DNA of 6,153 nucleotides from Zoogloeaceae bacterium (GTDB taxonomy: Bacteria > Pseudomonadota > Gammaproteobacteria > Burkholderiales > Rhodocyclaceae): positions 1 to 6,153 of the forward strand of contig JAITJU010000095.1 of NCBI GenBank assembly GCA_031278735.1, written 5' to 3'. The notes beneath the pieces are model-generated. The model was not told the origin of the DNA. It ran no database searches and saw only the letters and a list, made by a program, of their open reading frames with translations. Each line of letters starts with the position of its first letter. The stretch's first letter is position 1. Both the position numbers and the translations under genes were made by a program. This document shows positions 4,617-6,153 of the stretch, in pieces.

Positions 4617-5986
4617 TTCCAAGTCACCCTTTCCGGTACAGGTTTGCATTTGTCTATCTTCGACCACCAGGGCATCGTGAGGAAGAAGAGGAAGTAATAG
4701 CCAGTAAACACCTGCGCGATGAGATCGCCCGACAACAGATAGTTCAACGGGCTGAAGACGATCGAGCCGTCGGGATTCGTGGCGGGCTGATAGCCGAACA
4801 GATAGAACCCCGGCACCTTGGTGCCCAGATAGCCCAGCACCAAGAAACAGAACACGAAAATGACGAGCAAGGTCTTGAAAATCGGGCCGCGATAACGGAT
4901 GGATTTCGCCGGACTGCGATCAAGCCAGGGCAGAAGTGCCAGGATGGCCACGCCGCCGCCCATGGCGACCACGCCCCAGAACTTGGCGGGCAACACCAGA
5001 TCCCACACCATCGCGCGCAACATCGAGTAGAAAGGCGTGAAATACCACACCGGCGCGATGTGCGACGGCGTCTTCATGGGATCGGCCTGGAAGAAGTTGT
5101 TGTATTCCAGGAAATAGCCCCCTCCTTCCGGCATGAAAAACACCACGACGGAAAAGAGCATCAGGAACACCACCACGCCGACGATATCCTTCACGGTGTA
5201 GTAGGGATGGAAGGGAATGCCGTCGAGCGGAATGCCTTTTTCGTTCTTCACTTCCTTGATCTCGACGCCGTCGGGATTGTTCGAGCCGACTTCGTGCAGC
5301 GCCAGCAAGTGCGCCACGACAAGACCAATCAGCGCCAACGGAATGGCCGCCACGTGGAACGCGAAAAAGCGGTTCAGTGTGGCGTCGCCGACCACGAAAT
5401 CACCACGCACCCAGATGGAGAGCGGATCACCAATCAGCGGAATGGCGCCGAACAGATTCACGATCACCTGCGCGCCCCACAGGGACATCTGCCCCCAGGG
5501 CAACAGATAGCCCATGAAAGCCTCGGCCATCAGACAGAGGAAAATCACGACGCCGAAAATCCAGATGAGTTCGCGCGGCCTGCGGTAGGAGCCGTAGAGC
5601 ATCCCGCGGAACATGTGCAGGTACACCACGATGAAGAACGCGGAAGCGCCGGTGGAATGCATGTTGCGGATCAGCCAGCCCCAGCTCACGTCATGCGTGA
5701 TATAGAAAAGACTGGCGAAGGCCACCGGCACGCCGACGGCGTTCAGCGAGGCGTCCGGCTTGTAGTTCATGGCGAGGAAGATGCCGGTCGCGACCTGGAG
5801 CACCAGCACCAGCAGCGCCAGCGATCCGAAGTAGTACCAGAAGTTGAAATTCTTCGGCGCGTAGTATTCGGACAGGTGCGTGCGCCACAGCGCCGTCGCC
5901 GGGAAACGGGCGTCCACCCATTCCAGCAGGCCGCCCAGAATCGAGCCGTTGGACTTGTATTTTTCAAAATTGCTGTTGGTGGCCAT
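4613..5986 (-). CDS. petB: Cytochrome b of the bc1 complex
   Basis: The product is 457 residues, a full-length cytochrome b with about eight membrane helices (first near 50-73, last near 418-440). It holds hemes bL and bH and the quinone sites Qo and Qi. Heme ligands are H110 and H124 in helix B and H211 and H226 in helix D. The second pair is 15 residues apart, one more than in mitochondrial and Rhodobacter proteins. H231 sits where the Qi-site histidine is found. The Qo motif is PVWY (312-315) in place of the mitochondrial PEWY, as known for beta- and gammaproteobacteria. The N- and C-terminal halves are joined in one protein, not split as in b6/subunit IV. AGGGAG lies eight bases before the ATG, three bases separate it from petA, and its stop overlaps petC. 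The complex oxidises ubiquinol and pumps protons into the periplasm by the Q cycle. Confidence 0.97.
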   Translation of the reverse strand: MATNSNFEKYKSNGSILGGLLEWVDARFPATALWRTHLSEYYAPKNFNFWYYFGSLALLVLVLQVATGIFLAMNYKPDASLNAVGVPVAFASLFYITHDVSWGWLIRNMHSTGASAFFIVVYLHMFRGMLYGSYRRPRELIWIFGVVIFLCLMAEAFMGYLLPWGQMSLWGAQVIVNLFGAIPLIGDPLSIWVRGDFVVGDATLNRFFAFHVAAIPLALIGLVVAHLLALHEVGSNNPDGVEIKEVKNEKGIPLDGIPFHPYYTVKDIVGVVVFLMLFSVVVFFMPEGGGYFLEYNNFFQADPMKTPSHIAPVWYFTPFYSMLRAMVWDLVLPAKFWGVVAMGGGVAILALLPWLDRSPAKSIRYRGPIFKTLLVIFVFCFLVLGYLGTKVPGFYLFGYQPATNPDGSIVFSPLNYLLSGDLIAQVFTGYYFLFFLTMPWWSKIDKCKPVPERVTWK

Positions 5987-5989
5987 GTT

Positions 5990-6153
5990 TTAAGCTCCCT
6001 GCGTATGCTCGCCGATCAGGATGCGCGTATCGGAAAGATAGCGGTGCGGCGGGACTTCCAGGTTGGTCGGCGCGGGTTTCTGCTTGAAGACGCGTCCCGC
6101 GAAATCGAAGGTAGAACCGTGGCAGGGGCAAAGAAAACCGCCCTTCCAGTCGG
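5990..6153 (-). CDS. petA: Rieske iron-sulfur protein, 3' end only
   Basis: Only the last 53 residues lie in the window; the gene continues past the right edge, so its N-terminal membrane anchor and first cluster box are not seen. GGFLCPCHGSTFDFAGRVF is the second [2Fe-2S] binding box (CPCHGS), with one Cys and one His ligand plus the disulfide Cys. It is followed by the usual C-terminal KPAPTNLEVPPHRYLSD. The subunit carries electrons from the Qo site of cytochrome b to cytochrome c1. The box ends STFD, with Phe where mitochondrial and Rhodobacter proteins have Tyr; loss of that Tyr hydrogen bond is known to lower the cluster potential. The stop (TAA at 5992-5990) is three bases before the petB ATG, and the petB ribosome-binding site is inside the last codons of petA. 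It is the first gene of the pet unit by the usual order, so the main promoter should lie beyond the window. Confidence 0.95.
   Translation of the reverse strand, partial: DWKGGFLCPCHGSTFDFAGRVFKQKPAPTNLEVPPHRYLSDTRILIGEHTQGA

Noticed and set aside
3894..4697. A 267-codon plus-strand open frame opposite petC
   Set aside because: It is a shadow of the cytochrome c1 gene, with no ribosome-binding site and an Arg/Gln/His-rich composition typical of antisense frames.
1..6153. CRISPR array, insertion sequence, tRNA or defence system
   Set aside because: I saw no regularly spaced direct repeats, terminal inverted repeats, transposase motifs or tRNA-like folds; all large genes are conserved housekeeping families.

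Overview
The window looks like ordinary chromosome of a betaproteobacterium. The gene order petA-petB-petC-sspA-sspB is typical of that class. The cytochrome b (PVWY Qo motif) and Rieske (CPCHGSTFD) variants fit it, as does a ybiB-cbiX pair. The DNA is GC-rich with GC-rich third codon positions. Order- or genus-level placement cannot be supported from the sequence alone.

Right half (about 2789-6153, minus strand, read right to left): the cytochrome bc1 genes (3' end of petA, then petB and petC) are packed with 3-nt and -4-nt spacing. After a 70-nt gap come sspA and sspB, which are 3 nt apart. A good intrinsic terminator follows sspB at 2756-2783. Nothing between petC and sspA looks like a strong terminator, so sspAB may be read partly from the pet promoter, which lies outside the window. 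The bc1 complex passes electrons from quinol to cytochrome c. SspA is an RNA-polymerase-associated stress regulator, and SspB delivers ssrA-tagged proteins to ClpXP.

Middle (1267-2632, minus strand): ybiB (TrpD2-like nucleic-acid-binding protein) and cbiX (short sirohydrochlorin chelatase type) form a two-gene unit separated by one base. The most interesting signal is here. A near-consensus sigma-54 (-24/-12) promoter lies about 20 nt upstream of the ybiB ribosome-binding site region, with two imperfect NtrC-like sites further upstream. This suggests nitrogen-linked control of ybiB-cbiX, which would fit a need for siroheme in nitrite reduction. That link is inference.

Left end (1-1134): an exported App1/DUF2183-family phosphatase on the plus strand, convergent with cbiX. 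Upstream of it, the first ~70 bases may hold the start of a divergent gene that runs off the left edge. I found no mobile element, CRISPR array, tRNA/rRNA gene or clearly new multi-gene system. The genes are conserved housekeeping genes, and the novelty is mainly regulatory.
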